DNA of 64,000 nucleotides from Melioribacteraceae bacterium. GTDB taxonomy: Bacteria > Bacteroidota > Ignavibacteria > Ignavibacteriales > Melioribacteraceae. The stretch spans positions 37,575 to 101,574 of the forward strand of contig JAIOZI010000009.1 of the NCBI GenBank assembly GCA_021740785.1, read 5' to 3'. Shown here piece after piece: positions 55,278 through 62,409 of this stretch (its first letter is position 1; the number at the start of each line of letters is the position of its first letter). A program made the translations under genes and the position numbers. The notes below the pieces were generated by a model. The model did no database searches, was not told the origin of the DNA, and saw nothing but the letters and a program-made list of their open reading frames with translations.

Positions 55278-57065
55278 ATGAATTTTATAAAAAAATTGGC
55301 GTTCATATTTTTATTGATGTTAACTAATTGTAATAATGCACAAGATAATAATTCTCAAGTCTTTTTAAATCTTGATTTCGAAAAAGCAACTTCAAATGGA
55401 TATGCAAAGGGGTGGTACCAAGGTGGTGAAGGGTTTTCAATCTTTGTTGACTCGACAGTATCATTTTCTGGAAAAAGAAGCCTTTGTATTCAAAGAGTTG
55501 GCGCCGGGAACTTCGGAGTTGTTACCTCATCTTTCCCCATTGAAGAAGCGCGTGGCAAGACTTTAAAATATTCCGGATATATTAAAACAGAAAACGTTAC
55601 AGAAGGATATGCGGGATTATGGTGGCGTGTTGATGGGGCTAGCGGAACCTTAAATTTTGATAACATGAGCAATCGTGGTGCGAAAGGGACAACTGATTGG
55701 AAAAAATATTCAATTGAATTTAGAATTGATGATAAGTTGACAAATATTAAATTTGGTGTGCTACTACCTGGAAACGGTAAAGCATGGTTTGACAATCTTT
55801 CAATCGAATTGGATGAGAAAATATATCATCAAAATGAACCGGAGTTTATTAAACTTTCTTTAGAACAAATTAACTGGTTGAATAATAACATTGCAACCTT
55901 TAAATCAGCGGAACCAAATGAAGACGAAAAAGAGTTGAGTTTTCTAAAAGAAATGGTTGGTGATGCAAAAATAGTAGCACTAGGTGAAGGAACGCACGGT
56001 ACAAGTGAATTCTTTAAAATGAAACATCGTATCACCAAATATCTAGTTGAAAAAATGGGATTTACGGTATTTGCTATTGAAGCAATTATGCCCGAAGCTC
56101 GTGACGTGAATAATTATGTGTTAAAAGGAATTGGAAATCCGAAAGATGTATTAGCCGGATTATATTTTTGGACGTGGAACACTCATGAAGTATTAGATAT
56201 GTTGGAATGGATGCGTGAATATAACATTTCAGAAAAAGGAAGAGTTGAATTTTGGGGTTTTGATATGCAATTCCCAAATGTAGCAATCAAGAATACTCTT
56301 AACTTTATGCAAAAATATGATTCAACTTATTACACATATGCGAATGAAAAGTACAAAAAAATAACCGCCTTCAATGATGAGCTATTAAAATTGAAACCAA
56401 ATCCCGGAAACATCCTTTTCGAGCCATACCTAGGCTATGCTAAAGATGTTTATAATCATCTAATAGATAATATTGATAAATATAATTCTATTGCAAGTAA
56501 AGATAGTACTGAATGGTACATACAAAATTCGAGGATTGTTGTACAGAGCTTAGAAGCTAGAATGCAAAAACATCAATCAAGGGATGAAAGTATGGCAATT
56601 AATATCCAATGGATTATAAATCACATGGCACCTAACACAAAAATAATATTGTGGGCACATAATGGACATGTTTCTAAAAAAGAGACAAACTTTCAACCGA
56701 TGGGCGCATATTTAAATAAAGTATATGATAATGATATGGTTGTAATGGGCTTTGGTTTTAATAAAGGTGAATATACAGCAGTAGGTCAGAAAGGATTAGG
56801 TATTTATTCAACTTCAATATCTGAACCTGGTTCCGTTGAATGGATTATGCATAGATTGAATTATCCTAGATTGTTCCTTGATTTAAGAAAGATTAAAAAT
56901 TCTCAATTATCAAATATATTTAATAGTGAACTTGAATTTCGGAGTATTGGTGCTAGGGCTATGGATTATGCATTTTATAAAACAGTAATTACTGATGAAT
57001 TTGATATTCTTATTTATTTTGAAAATACAACTCCTTCTAATTGTTTTGGTTTAACTTATAAATAA
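55278..57065 (+). CDS. Erythromycin esterase-family lipoprotein
   Basis: A 595-residue exported protein. The lipobox is LMLTNC (C18). Residues of about 28-175 form a beta-sandwich that looks carbohydrate-binding (NLDFEKATSNGYAKGW). The rest is an erythromycin esterase-like domain with GEGTHGTSEFFKMKHR, FAIEAIMPEARDVNNYV, EFWGFDMQ and WAHNGHVSK. These carry the histidine and glutamates conserved in EreA/EreB. Many members of this family are not resistance enzymes, and the surface location and sandwich domain suggest another ester substrate. It lies between two copies of a 182-bp repeat, like an integron cassette; ereA is a known cassette gene elsewhere. Confidence 0.82.
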   Translation: MNFIKKLAFIFLLMLTNCNNAQDNNSQVFLNLDFEKATSNGYAKGWYQGGEGFSIFVDSTVSFSGKRSLCIQRVGAGNFGVVTSSFPIEEARGKTLKYSGYIKTENVTEGYAGLWWRVDGASGTLNFDNMSNRGAKGTTDWKKYSIEFRIDDKLTNIKFGVLLPGNGKAWFDNLSIELDEKIYHQNEPEFIKLSLEQINWLNNNIATFKSAEPNEDEKELSFLKEMVGDAKIVALGEGTHGTSEFFKMKHRITKYLVEKMGFTVFAIEAIMPEARDVNNYVLKGIGNPKDVLAGLYFWTWNTHEVLDMLEWMREYNISEKGRVEFWGFDMQFPNVAIKNTLNFMQKYDSTYYTYANEKYKKITAFNDELLKLKPNPGNILFEPYLGYAKDVYNHLIDNIDKYNSIASKDSTEWYIQNSRIVVQSLEARMQKHQSRDESMAINIQWIINHMAPNTKIILWAHNGHVSKKETNFQPMGAYLNKVYDNDMVVMGFGFNKGEYTAVGQKGLGIYSTSISEPGSVEWIMHRLNYPRLFLDLRKIKNSQLSNIFNSELEFRSIGARAMDYAFYKTVITDEFDILIYFENTTPSNCFGLTYK

Positions 57066-57079
57066 AACAAACAAGCGGT

Positions 57080-57361
57080 GGTATAAAGAAAATCAACCGG
57101 ACGCCTTTATTCATAGGGGTATGGTGCAGCCCGCCAAAAAGACGGCGGGTAAATTCTTTAGTTTTGTAAAAAAAAAGGTTCTGATAAACAGTAACCTTCT
57201 AAAATAAATTGTTGCAGCTGGCGCGTACAATGAAAGTTACGCACCGTCTGCTTAATTATTGGCGTGTCTTTCAAATCGGTATTCTTTTACTTCGACAAGC
57301 TCAGCATAAATTCTAGGGCGCCCTGACAAAAAGCGTCGAGACAAGCTGGTTTTTGCAACAC
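57080..57361 (+). other. attC-like spacer 3 with 182-bp repeat unit
   Basis: Begins GGTATAAAGAAAATCAACCG, which shares the AAATCAAC box with spacers 2 and 4. It contains a CCCGCC/GGCGGG hairpin unit (57123-57167, repeated at 58157-58201) and the second 182-bp unit (57170-57351). The right core site is degraded: no GTTATA is present before the next gene. Confidence 0.4.
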
Positions 57362-57386
57362 CATTAAATAGCAATGAGGTGAAACT

Positions 57387-58106
57387 ATGAAACTAACAAT
57401 TATAACTACTCTTTTTCTTTGTGCTATTATTTATTCTCAGGAAATATCCGTATCAAAGGATTCATTATATCTAGCATTTGATGACGATGATTTCAGATCT
57501 TACGACAGTGTTTTAGTTTATAATAATAGTAGTACGGTTTTAGAAATTAATTCCATTTATTCAGTTTATGAATCGGGTCTAGTACTAGATATCTATTTTT
57601 CAGATTCAACAATTCATACTGGAGTAACATCTGAAAATAATTATTACGATCCTTTTGCTGTTTCAGCAAATGATTCAGCAAAGTTAGTATTTTCATATCC
57701 CCTTTGGGTTCCTAAGCTCAATTCTGTTACAGAGATATGGACTGACACCGTAAAAATTAAAAGTAACTCGAACTCAAATTCTGAATTAAAATTGAAAACA
57801 ATTATTGACTTTCCTGTTGGAGTTGAAGATAATTGGAAACCAAATTCATTTTATTTACTTCGTAATTATCCAAACCCATTTAATCCAGAAACAATAATTG
57901 AATATTCAATTCCAATATCAACACACGTCGAATTAGTTATTTATAATTTTATTGGTGAAAAGGTTATTGAACTTGAAAATGGGTTAAAAGAAAGTGGATT
58001 GCATTCGGTTAATTTTAATGCGGATAATTTATCTAGCGGAATATATTTCGTTAAGTTAGTTACAAAGAGTTACCAAAAATCTATTAAAATTTTACTGCTA
58101 AAATAG
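57387..58106 (+). CDS. Secreted protein with T9SS sorting domain
   Basis: A 239-residue exported protein. A short signal peptide (TIITTLFLCAIIYSQ) is followed by a roughly 125-residue beta domain with an immunoglobulin-like look (EISVSKDSLYLAFDDDD, VLVYNNSSTVLEI), as in HYDIN/ASPM-type folds. A complete type A T9SS sorting domain closes it (RNYPNPFNPETIIEYS, IYNFIGEKVIELE, LSSGIYFVKLV). The ribosome site AATGAGG precedes the ATG by about seven bases. Function of the mature part is unknown. It is a second T9SS substrate inside the cassette-like region. Confidence 0.8.
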   Translation: MKLTIITTLFLCAIIYSQEISVSKDSLYLAFDDDDFRSYDSVLVYNNSSTVLEINSIYSVYESGLVLDIYFSDSTIHTGVTSENNYYDPFAVSANDSAKLVFSYPLWVPKLNSVTEIWTDTVKIKSNSNSNSELKLKTIIDFPVGVEDNWKPNSFYLLRNYPNPFNPETIIEYSIPISTHVELVIYNFIGEKVIELENGLKESGLHSVNFNADNLSSGIYFVKLVTKSYQKSIKILLLK

Positions 58107-58111
58107 AATTG

Positions 58112-58311
58112 CTATATAATCAGCAAATCAACCCGCCCGCTTCGTCAAGCGGGGTAGGTGCAGCCCGCCAAAAAGACGGCGGGTAAATTCTTTAGTTTTG
58201 TGTTTTATAAAAGTTGCTCTTTAAATTTATTTATATTCGTAAGTAGTTCCGCCGTGCTTGCGAGGAAAGTTAAGCAAGGCAACAGTTCTAAACATTTTTT
58301 AATAATAAAAA
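58112..58311 (+). other. attC-like spacer 4
   Basis: Starts TATATAATCAGCAAATCAAC a few bases after the stop and holds a direct copy (58157-58201) of the 45-bp hairpin unit at 57123-57167. It ends in AT-rich sequence before AGAGG of the next small gene. Only the left boundary resembles an attC core. Confidence 0.35.
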
Positions 58312-58325
58312 GAGGTATGAACAAA

Positions 58326-58481
58326 ATGAAAATAAGAAACTTAGGTTATTTGGGATTACTTGGTTCTTTGGGTGTTCTTGGTACCATTATGGATAATTCA
58401 GCTCTATTTGGTTTATTTGGTTTATTTGGATTCTATGGTTTCTTTGGGTATCAAGATGATAATCACAATACGAAGAAATAG
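58326..58481 (+). CDS. Tiny Gly/Leu/Phe-repeat hydrophobic protein
   Basis: A 51-residue protein made largely of a short hydrophobic periodicity: LGYLGLLGSLGVLG, then LFGLFGLFGFYGFFG, ending in a polar tail (YQDDNHNTKK). Glycine recurs about every third residue, giving a helix with one smooth face that could pack in a membrane. It recalls small proteins of DUF3796 type, but I would not assign it. AGAGG lies ten bases before ATG 58326; ATG 58317 is an alternative that nearly touches it. It could be a membrane-active toxin or a small membrane protein carried as a cassette. Confidence 0.6.
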   Translation: MKIRNLGYLGLLGSLGVLGTIMDNSALFGLFGLFGFYGFFGYQDDNHNTKK

Positions 58482-58564
58482 GTGTAAAAGTTATTTTTAA
58501 TCTCTGATTAAAAGTCACAATAATACTTAATTATATTATCAGCAATTTGTTTTCGTTCTTTGAA

Positions 58565-58945
58565 TTATTGAAGAGAAAGAGAAATTTTTAGAGCTTTATC
58601 AACTTCAAGTATTTTACTTTTATCAAGAGTCCCAAATTTTGTAATTAGTCTTTGATCTTTGTCAACGGTTCTTATTTGACCACAATCAATATAGCTGTCT
58701 TCAGATAATCCACCTTCACCTTTTTTAAGAAATATCATTATTGGCAGCGGTTTTGTAATTTCTTTTACGCTTGAGATTGGCGCAATAATTGTGACCGGGC
58801 TGAATTTATTTCCAATATCATTTTGGATTATAACAGATGGTCTGGCTTTTCCAATTTCTTTGCCGATTATCGGATCAAGATTTACAAGATATACATCACC
58901 ATGGAGAAGTGGAAATATTATTCCGGTTTTATCCTTTATCTGCAT
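58565..58945 (-). CDS. MazF/PemK-family toxin
   Basis: A 126-residue MazF-like endoribonuclease toxin. Family marks are HGDVYLVNLDPIIGKEIGKARPSVIIQND (the GDV turn and the K-xRP-V-I strand with the catalytic arginine), the TIIAPISS strand carrying the usual Thr/Ser, and CGQIRTVDKDQRL. It should cleave mRNA at a short sequence. ATG 58945 lies within the last codons of the antitoxin gene (17-base overlap) and is preceded by GGAG. It is on the opposite strand to most genes of the cassette-like region. Confidence 0.88.
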   Translation of the reverse strand: MQIKDKTGIIFPLLHGDVYLVNLDPIIGKEIGKARPSVIIQNDIGNKFSPVTIIAPISSVKEITKPLPIMIFLKKGEGGLSEDSYIDCGQIRTVDKDQRLITKFGTLDKSKILEVDKALKISLSLQ

Positions 58946-59183
58946 ATTTCCACTCCTCTTGAGATTTTAGATAATAATCATAGTTCGCTTTATAACCGGT
59001 TTCCAGTTCATTTTCAATTTTCTCTTTCTCTATTTGTTCAATATAATTTATTAATGCTTTACGGGCAATTTCGCTTACAGTCAATTTAGTCTGTTTAGAA
59101 ATTCTATTGATTTTGTCTGATAACTCAGAGTTAACAAAAAAGCTCAATCGTTCTTTTTTATTTTTTATTTGTACGGAAGGCAT
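58929..59183 (-). CDS. Ribbon-helix-helix antitoxin (MazE-equivalent)
   Basis: An 84-residue protein with an N-terminal ribbon-helix-helix (ERLSFFVNSELSDKINRISKQ, then KLTVSEIARKALINYIEQ). A charged C-terminal tail (KANYDYYLKSQEEW) would wrap the toxin. It is the cognate antitoxin of the overlapping MazF gene and likely represses the operon. A candidate operator, ACACA-AATA-TGTGT, lies at 59219-59232, about 36 bases before the start. CopG/RHH antitoxins paired with MazF toxins are well known. Confidence 0.8.
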   Translation of the reverse strand: MPSVQIKNKKERLSFFVNSELSDKINRISKQTKLTVSEIARKALINYIEQIEKEKIENELETGYKANYDYYLKSQEEWKYADKG

Positions 59184-59560
59184 TTATTCTCCCTGTCTAA
59201 TTGTTATCGTAAAAATGCACACAAATATGTGTATAATCAAGTGCAATTTACTGAGGCTAATATTGTGAAAAACCGGTATAACCAGGTACTGTGTTAAAAA
59301 CCAACAATAAAATACGGAAAATTTTAAAAGTGCATTAAAACAAAGCGTATGTTTAGATTAGTTTGCTGATTACTATTGCTTGTCCGAAGGACTCCTTTGG
59401 AGATAATTAAGCTTTGACGGGTCAATACCGATTATTGTTTTGTTGTGTACAAAGTGCTTTTTTCTTCTATAACTTTGGTGTTCATAAAATGGACTCCTTA
59501 TTTTTTGTGAGAAACTAAAATAAAGTTTGGAAAAAAAGGGCACGCTATTAATCTAATCTG

Positions 59561-59647
59561 TAATTACTTTTTTTATCAGGCCTGCCCTTCGAAGTCCGGC
59601 AGCTACCAGACGTAGTAGGGTGTGAAAGGTAGAAATCGTTATACCGC
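59561..59647 (+). repeat. TATCAGGC repeat ending in attC-like core, copy 1
   Basis: It has a T-rich start, TATCAGGCCTGCCCTTCGAA, a CTGCC/GGCAG hairpin, then GTAGTAGGGTGTGAAA and GTTATACC. Copies 2 (61161-61243) and 3 (62192-62280) are the same unit with scattered changes. Each lies just before a gene or its promoter and ends in a GTTATA-type core. Confidence 0.75.
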
Positions 59648-59668
59648 TCAGATACTTTAAGAATCGCC

Positions 59669-59697
59669 TTGACAATATACTCCATATGGTGTATATT
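59669..59697 (+). promoter_or_regulatory. Canonical sigma-70 promoter with overlapping operator
   Basis: TTGACA (59669-59674), exactly 17 bases, then TATATT (59692-59697), 25 bases before the antitoxin ATG. The spacer and -10 form a near-perfect dyad (ATATAC, CCATATGG, GTATAT; 59675-59696), which is placed as an autoregulatory operator for the toxin-antitoxin complex would be. Confidence 0.8.
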
Positions 59698-59722
59698 TTG
59701 ATTAATTAAAGGGTGATATATT

Positions 59723-59977
59723 ATGAAGATTCAAACAAGTGTTAGAGTTGAAGATAATTTATATAATGAAGCAAAAGACATTTTTTCAAAATTTGGACTA
59801 AGTTTTGGAGATGCTGTAAATATTTTTCTTGCAAAAGTTGCAATGGAAAAAGGGATTCCATTTGATTTGAGCTTGCCATCAGAAAAACTGGAAAAAAGAG
59901 TTAAGAATATAAATTCTAACAAAAACACAATAATTTATAATACTGCAAATGAACTATTTGAAGATTTAGGAATATAG
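59723..59977 (+). CDS. RelB/DinJ-family antitoxin
   Basis: An 84-residue antitoxin. The N-terminal ribbon-helix-helix is that of DinJ/RelB: TSVRVEDNLYNEAKDIFSKFGLSFGDAVNIFL, followed by GIPFDLSLPSE, a segment seen in nearly all DinJ proteins. The C-terminal helix (NTIIYNTANELFEDLGI) should cover the toxin. It lies 2 bp before the toxin gene. A strong promoter and dyad operator sit just upstream, as expected for conditional autoregulation. Confidence 0.9.
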   Translation: MKIQTSVRVEDNLYNEAKDIFSKFGLSFGDAVNIFLAKVAMEKGIPFDLSLPSEKLEKRVKNINSNKNTIIYNTANELFEDLGI

Positions 59978-59979
59978 TT

Positions 59980-60273
59980 TTGTTAGAAATAAGAATAGAA
60001 AAATCTTTTAAGAAAGATATTCAAAGAGACAAGAAAAGCGGAAAATATTCAGATAAAGACTTTGAGTTATTAAAGTCAACAATCATTTCTTTACAAAATC
60101 AAAAAATAATAATCCAACCCCAGCATAAAAGACATTCACTTAAAGGAGATTTGAAAACCTTTGAATCAATTCATGTAAAAAATGATTGGCTGCTAATTTT
60201 TAAGATAGATGAAAAATATTTAGATCTAGTAATGTTAGGTAAGCATTCTCAAGTTTATAAAAAGTTTAAATGA
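59980..60273 (+). CDS. YafQ-family mRNA interferase toxin
   Basis: A 97-residue RelE-superfamily toxin of the YafQ branch. Catalytic and substrate residues line up: KRHSLKGDLKTFESIHVKNDWLLIFKID and LGKHSQVYKKFK contain the histidines, the aspartate-tryptophan pair and the C-terminal His/Phe typical of YafQ. It cleaves mRNA in the ribosome. The start is TTG 59980, 2 bp after the antitoxin stop, which would keep its level below that of DinJ. It is a complete module in its own cassette-like unit. Confidence 0.88.
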   Translation: MLEIRIEKSFKKDIQRDKKSGKYSDKDFELLKSTIISLQNQKIIIQPQHKRHSLKGDLKTFESIHVKNDWLLIFKIDEKYLDLVMLGKHSQVYKKFK

Positions 60274-60280
60274 ATAAAAC

Positions 60281-60505
60281 GGTATAATCAGTGTTGCAAG
60301 CGGAATGCCAGCCTCCGTTCTTCGAACTATAGCGAATAAACTTCAGCCGGTTGTGTCATCCCGCTTCGCATAAAAGCTACGCGGGACAAGTTTTGCAGTT
60401 TAGCTTGGTTTTGTTTTTATAAAGTAAGAAGTAATTAACTAACCAGCCAAAAAGATGGCGGGCAAGTGGGGCATTGTTGTTCTTGGTGTTAATGCCGTTA
60501 TAACG
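60281..60505 (+). other. attC-like spacer 5
   Basis: Begins GGTATAATCAGTGTTGCAAG eight bases after the toxin stop and ends GTTATAACGC (60497-60506), five bases before the next ATG. Inside is a long hairpin (GTCATCCCGC / GCGGGAC near 60354-60390) and a degenerate copy of the CAGCCAAAAAGATGGCGGG unit. Confidence 0.5.
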
Positions 60506-60510
60506 CAAAT

Positions 60511-61047
60511 ATGAAAAATATAATCTTAATAACAATATTTAGTTCGGCTTCATTTTTTGCCCAAAGCAATTTCTATCTTTCAAGTAATATGGGTTTGAAT
60601 TTATCCTACCCAAAGGCTCCATTTAATAATGTGTGGGGAATAAGTTATAATCTTGGGATTGGAATCGGTTATAATTTTTCTGAAGATTTATCAACAGAAA
60701 TTATTTATCAGTTTAGTAAGCATAAGCTATCAACTATTTCTATAGATGGGAAAACCGGATACCAATTTATAAACTCATATTTAATAAGATGGAATTATAT
60801 TTTACTGAATAACCATTCCATAAAAACATTTGTTAGTCTTGGAATTGGTATTTCAAATATGAAATTATATGAAGAAAAAGATAATGGCATTTTTAGTTTA
60901 TTTCCTGGAATCGGAATTGAATATAAAATTAATGAGCATTTTGAAGTAAAAATATTTGGAGAGTTCGCTTACATTGATGATGAGTTTTTCCCTATGGAAA
61001 ACTTAAAATATTTTCCTGTCCAACTAGGTTTTAAATATAATATGTAA
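60511..61047 (+). CDS. Small outer-membrane beta-barrel-like protein
   Basis: A 178-residue exported protein. Signal peptide (IILITIFSSASFFAQ), then eight likely strands with the alternation of an OmpX/OmpA-type barrel (NMGLNLSYP, LGIGIGYNFSEDLSTEIIYQ, TFVSLGIGISNMKLY, PGIGIEYKINEHFEVKIFGE) and a terminal aromatic-rich strand (PVQLGFKYNM). It belongs to the large outer-membrane beta-barrel set of Bacteroidota, so the role is unknown. The ATG follows the attC-like core GTTATAACGC by only five bases, leaving no room for its own promoter between core and gene. Confidence 0.7.
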   Translation: MKNIILITIFSSASFFAQSNFYLSSNMGLNLSYPKAPFNNVWGISYNLGIGIGYNFSEDLSTEIIYQFSKHKLSTISIDGKTGYQFINSYLIRWNYILLNNHSIKTFVSLGIGISNMKLYEEKDNGIFSLFPGIGIEYKINEHFEVKIFGEFAYIDDEFFPMENLKYFPVQLGFKYNM

Positions 61048-61056
61048 TATAAAATT

Positions 61057-61243
61057 GCGTTATAACCAGTTTTTTCAAATTAAAGTCAACAGAATGTTGA
61101 TAGAAATAAATTTTGTAAAAGAGGCATAAGGATGCCACAATTTGGCGGGATCGATTCTAATATTTTTTTATCAGGCCTACCCTTCGAAATCCGGCAGTTG
61201 CAGGATGTAGTAGGGTGTGGAAGATAGAAATTATTATACCGCT
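61057..61243 (+). other. attC-like spacer 6
   Basis: Begins GCGTTATAACCAG ten bases after the stop. Then comes an 80-bp unit with AAAGTCAAC and GAGGCATAAGGATGCC (repeated at 61920-62000), then copy 2 of the TATCAGGC repeat, ending ATTATACC (61233-61240). The core ends and repeat order are the same as in spacer 7. Confidence 0.55.
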
Positions 61244-61276
61244 GAAAAAAGACTACATATTCTGAACGATTACATA

Positions 61277-61305
61277 TTGACATACGCAAACATTATCGAT
61301 ATATT
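61277..61305 (+). promoter_or_regulatory. Canonical sigma-70 promoter of vapBC
   Basis: TTGACA (61277-61282), 17-base spacer, TATATT (61300-61305), 26 bases before the antitoxin ATG. The hexamers and spacing are identical to those of the DinJ-YafQ promoter 1.6 kb to the left. Confidence 0.8.
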
Positions 61306-61331
61306 TATTGTAAAATTCAAATGGAGCTGAT

Positions 61332-61538
61332 ATGACTACAGTAAAAATATCACCAAAGTATCAAGTAGTAATTCCAAAAGAAATAAGGGAAAAATTAGAT
61401 TTACGTCCTGGACAGAAACTTCAGATTTTAGAATTTGGAAATAGAATAGAATTTCTTCTTCTAAAAGATATAAAAGAGGCTCGTGGATTTTTAAGAGGTA
61501 TTGATACCAACCTTGAGCGGGAAGGAGATAGAATATGA
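61332..61538 (+). CDS. vapB: AbrB/MazE-type antitoxin (VapB)
   Basis: A 68-residue swapped-hairpin AbrB protein with the classic TVKISPKYQVVIPKEIREKL and RPGQKLQILEFGNRIEF, then a short C-terminal helix (KEARGFLRGIDTNLE) that would block the toxin active site. GGAG lies 8 bases before the ATG. It overlaps the PIN toxin by four bases (ATGA) and is the DNA-binding half of the module. Confidence 0.9.
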   Translation: MTTVKISPKYQVVIPKEIREKLDLRPGQKLQILEFGNRIEFLLLKDIKEARGFLRGIDTNLEREGDRI

Positions 61539-61909
61539 ATTTAGTGGATTCTTCCGGATGGTTAGAATATTTATCGGATAGTAAAAACGCAAAAAAATTT
61601 GCAGAAGCGATTGAAAACACAGAAGAACTTTTGGTGTCTTCGATAAATATTTATGAGATTTATAAGAAAATATTAAAAGAGAAAGATGAAAATACGGCAT
61701 TACAAATTATTGGATTGATGAGACAAGCAAAAGTTGTAGATGTAACATCATCAATAGCGGTGCAAGCGGCAAAATTAAGTTATGAAAAGAATATACCAAT
61801 GGCTGATAGTATTATATACACCACTGCAATAGTTAATGAGGCAATTGTTTGGACACAAGATATTGATTTCAAAGGTCTTGATTCAGTTAAATATTTTGCG
61901 AAAAAATAA
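61535..61909 (+). CDS. vapC: PIN-domain ribonuclease toxin (VapC)
   Basis: A 124-residue PIN domain with all four acidic positions visible: D5 in LVDSSGWLEYL, the glutamate in SSINIYEIYKKIL, the aspartate in IPMADSIIY, and the one in WTQDIDFKGL. VapC toxins cleave tRNA or rRNA in a magnesium-dependent way. The start ATG overlaps the antitoxin stop as ATGA. The module is a self-contained unit between two attC-like spacers. Confidence 0.92.
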   Translation: MNLVDSSGWLEYLSDSKNAKKFAEAIENTEELLVSSINIYEIYKKILKEKDENTALQIIGLMRQAKVVDVTSSIAVQAAKLSYEKNIPMADSIIYTTAIVNEAIVWTQDIDFKGLDSVKYFAKK

Positions 61910-62409
61910 TCTTCAAAGGCAGTGTAACCAGTTATTCCGATTAAAGTCAACGAAAAGTTGAAGATAATAAAATATATAAATGAGGCATAGTTATGCCCTC
62001 AGATATCAAATAAGTTCTTCGACATTCTGATAAAAAATAGAGTATAAAAGACGAATATTTATCTTGTGGTTACAGCTCCCTAGCGAAGCTTAATAATGAT
62101 AGAACCGGTTTATGATTTACACGGATTGTTGGTTCCAAATTTATAGTTGTGAGAAAGTTTAGAGAAAAAAGGCATCCTTTAAATATGGTCTGTAATTACT
62201 TTTTTTTATCAGGCATACCCTTCGAAGTCCCGCAGCTGCCAGACGTATTAGGGTGTGAAATATAGAAATCGTTATCTGCTATACAAATATTTTAGATTGT
62301 GATAAAAACTGTAGTTTGCTGAAATAAAAATGAAGGAAATTATTTTACAGATATATAAATCCAGCATCGTTGAATGTTATTTTTAACAACTCAAAGGAGT
62401 AGTCAGATT
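61910..62409. other. attC-like spacer 7
   Basis: A 500-bp spacer without a gene. It starts near GTGTAACCAG (61922-61931), then carries the AAAGTCAAC/GAGGCATAGTTATGCC unit also found in spacer 6. From about 62148 to 62280 it has copy 3 of the long TATCAGGC repeat, ending GTTATCT (62271-62277). The remaining 130 bases are AT-rich and should hold the promoter of the serine hydrolase. Confidence 0.5.

Larger units (their letters stand above)
59184..59722. other. Intergenic region with attC-like repeat and toxin-antitoxin promoters
   Basis: A 539-bp spacer between two divergent toxin-antitoxin modules. It holds the leftward control region with ACACA-AATA-TGTGT. From about 59510 to 59647 it has the first copy of a repeat ending in GTTATAC (59638-59644), and then the strong promoter of the next module at 59669-59697. 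No gene is seen. Confidence 0.6.

Noticed and set aside
55278..57065. Calling the esterase-like gene a macrolide-resistance gene
   Set aside because: Most family members are not resistance enzymes, and this one is a lipoprotein with an extra domain.
62374..62409. Upstream ATG for the serine hydrolase
   Set aside because: It would bury the AAGGAG inside the gene and add polar residues before the signal peptide.
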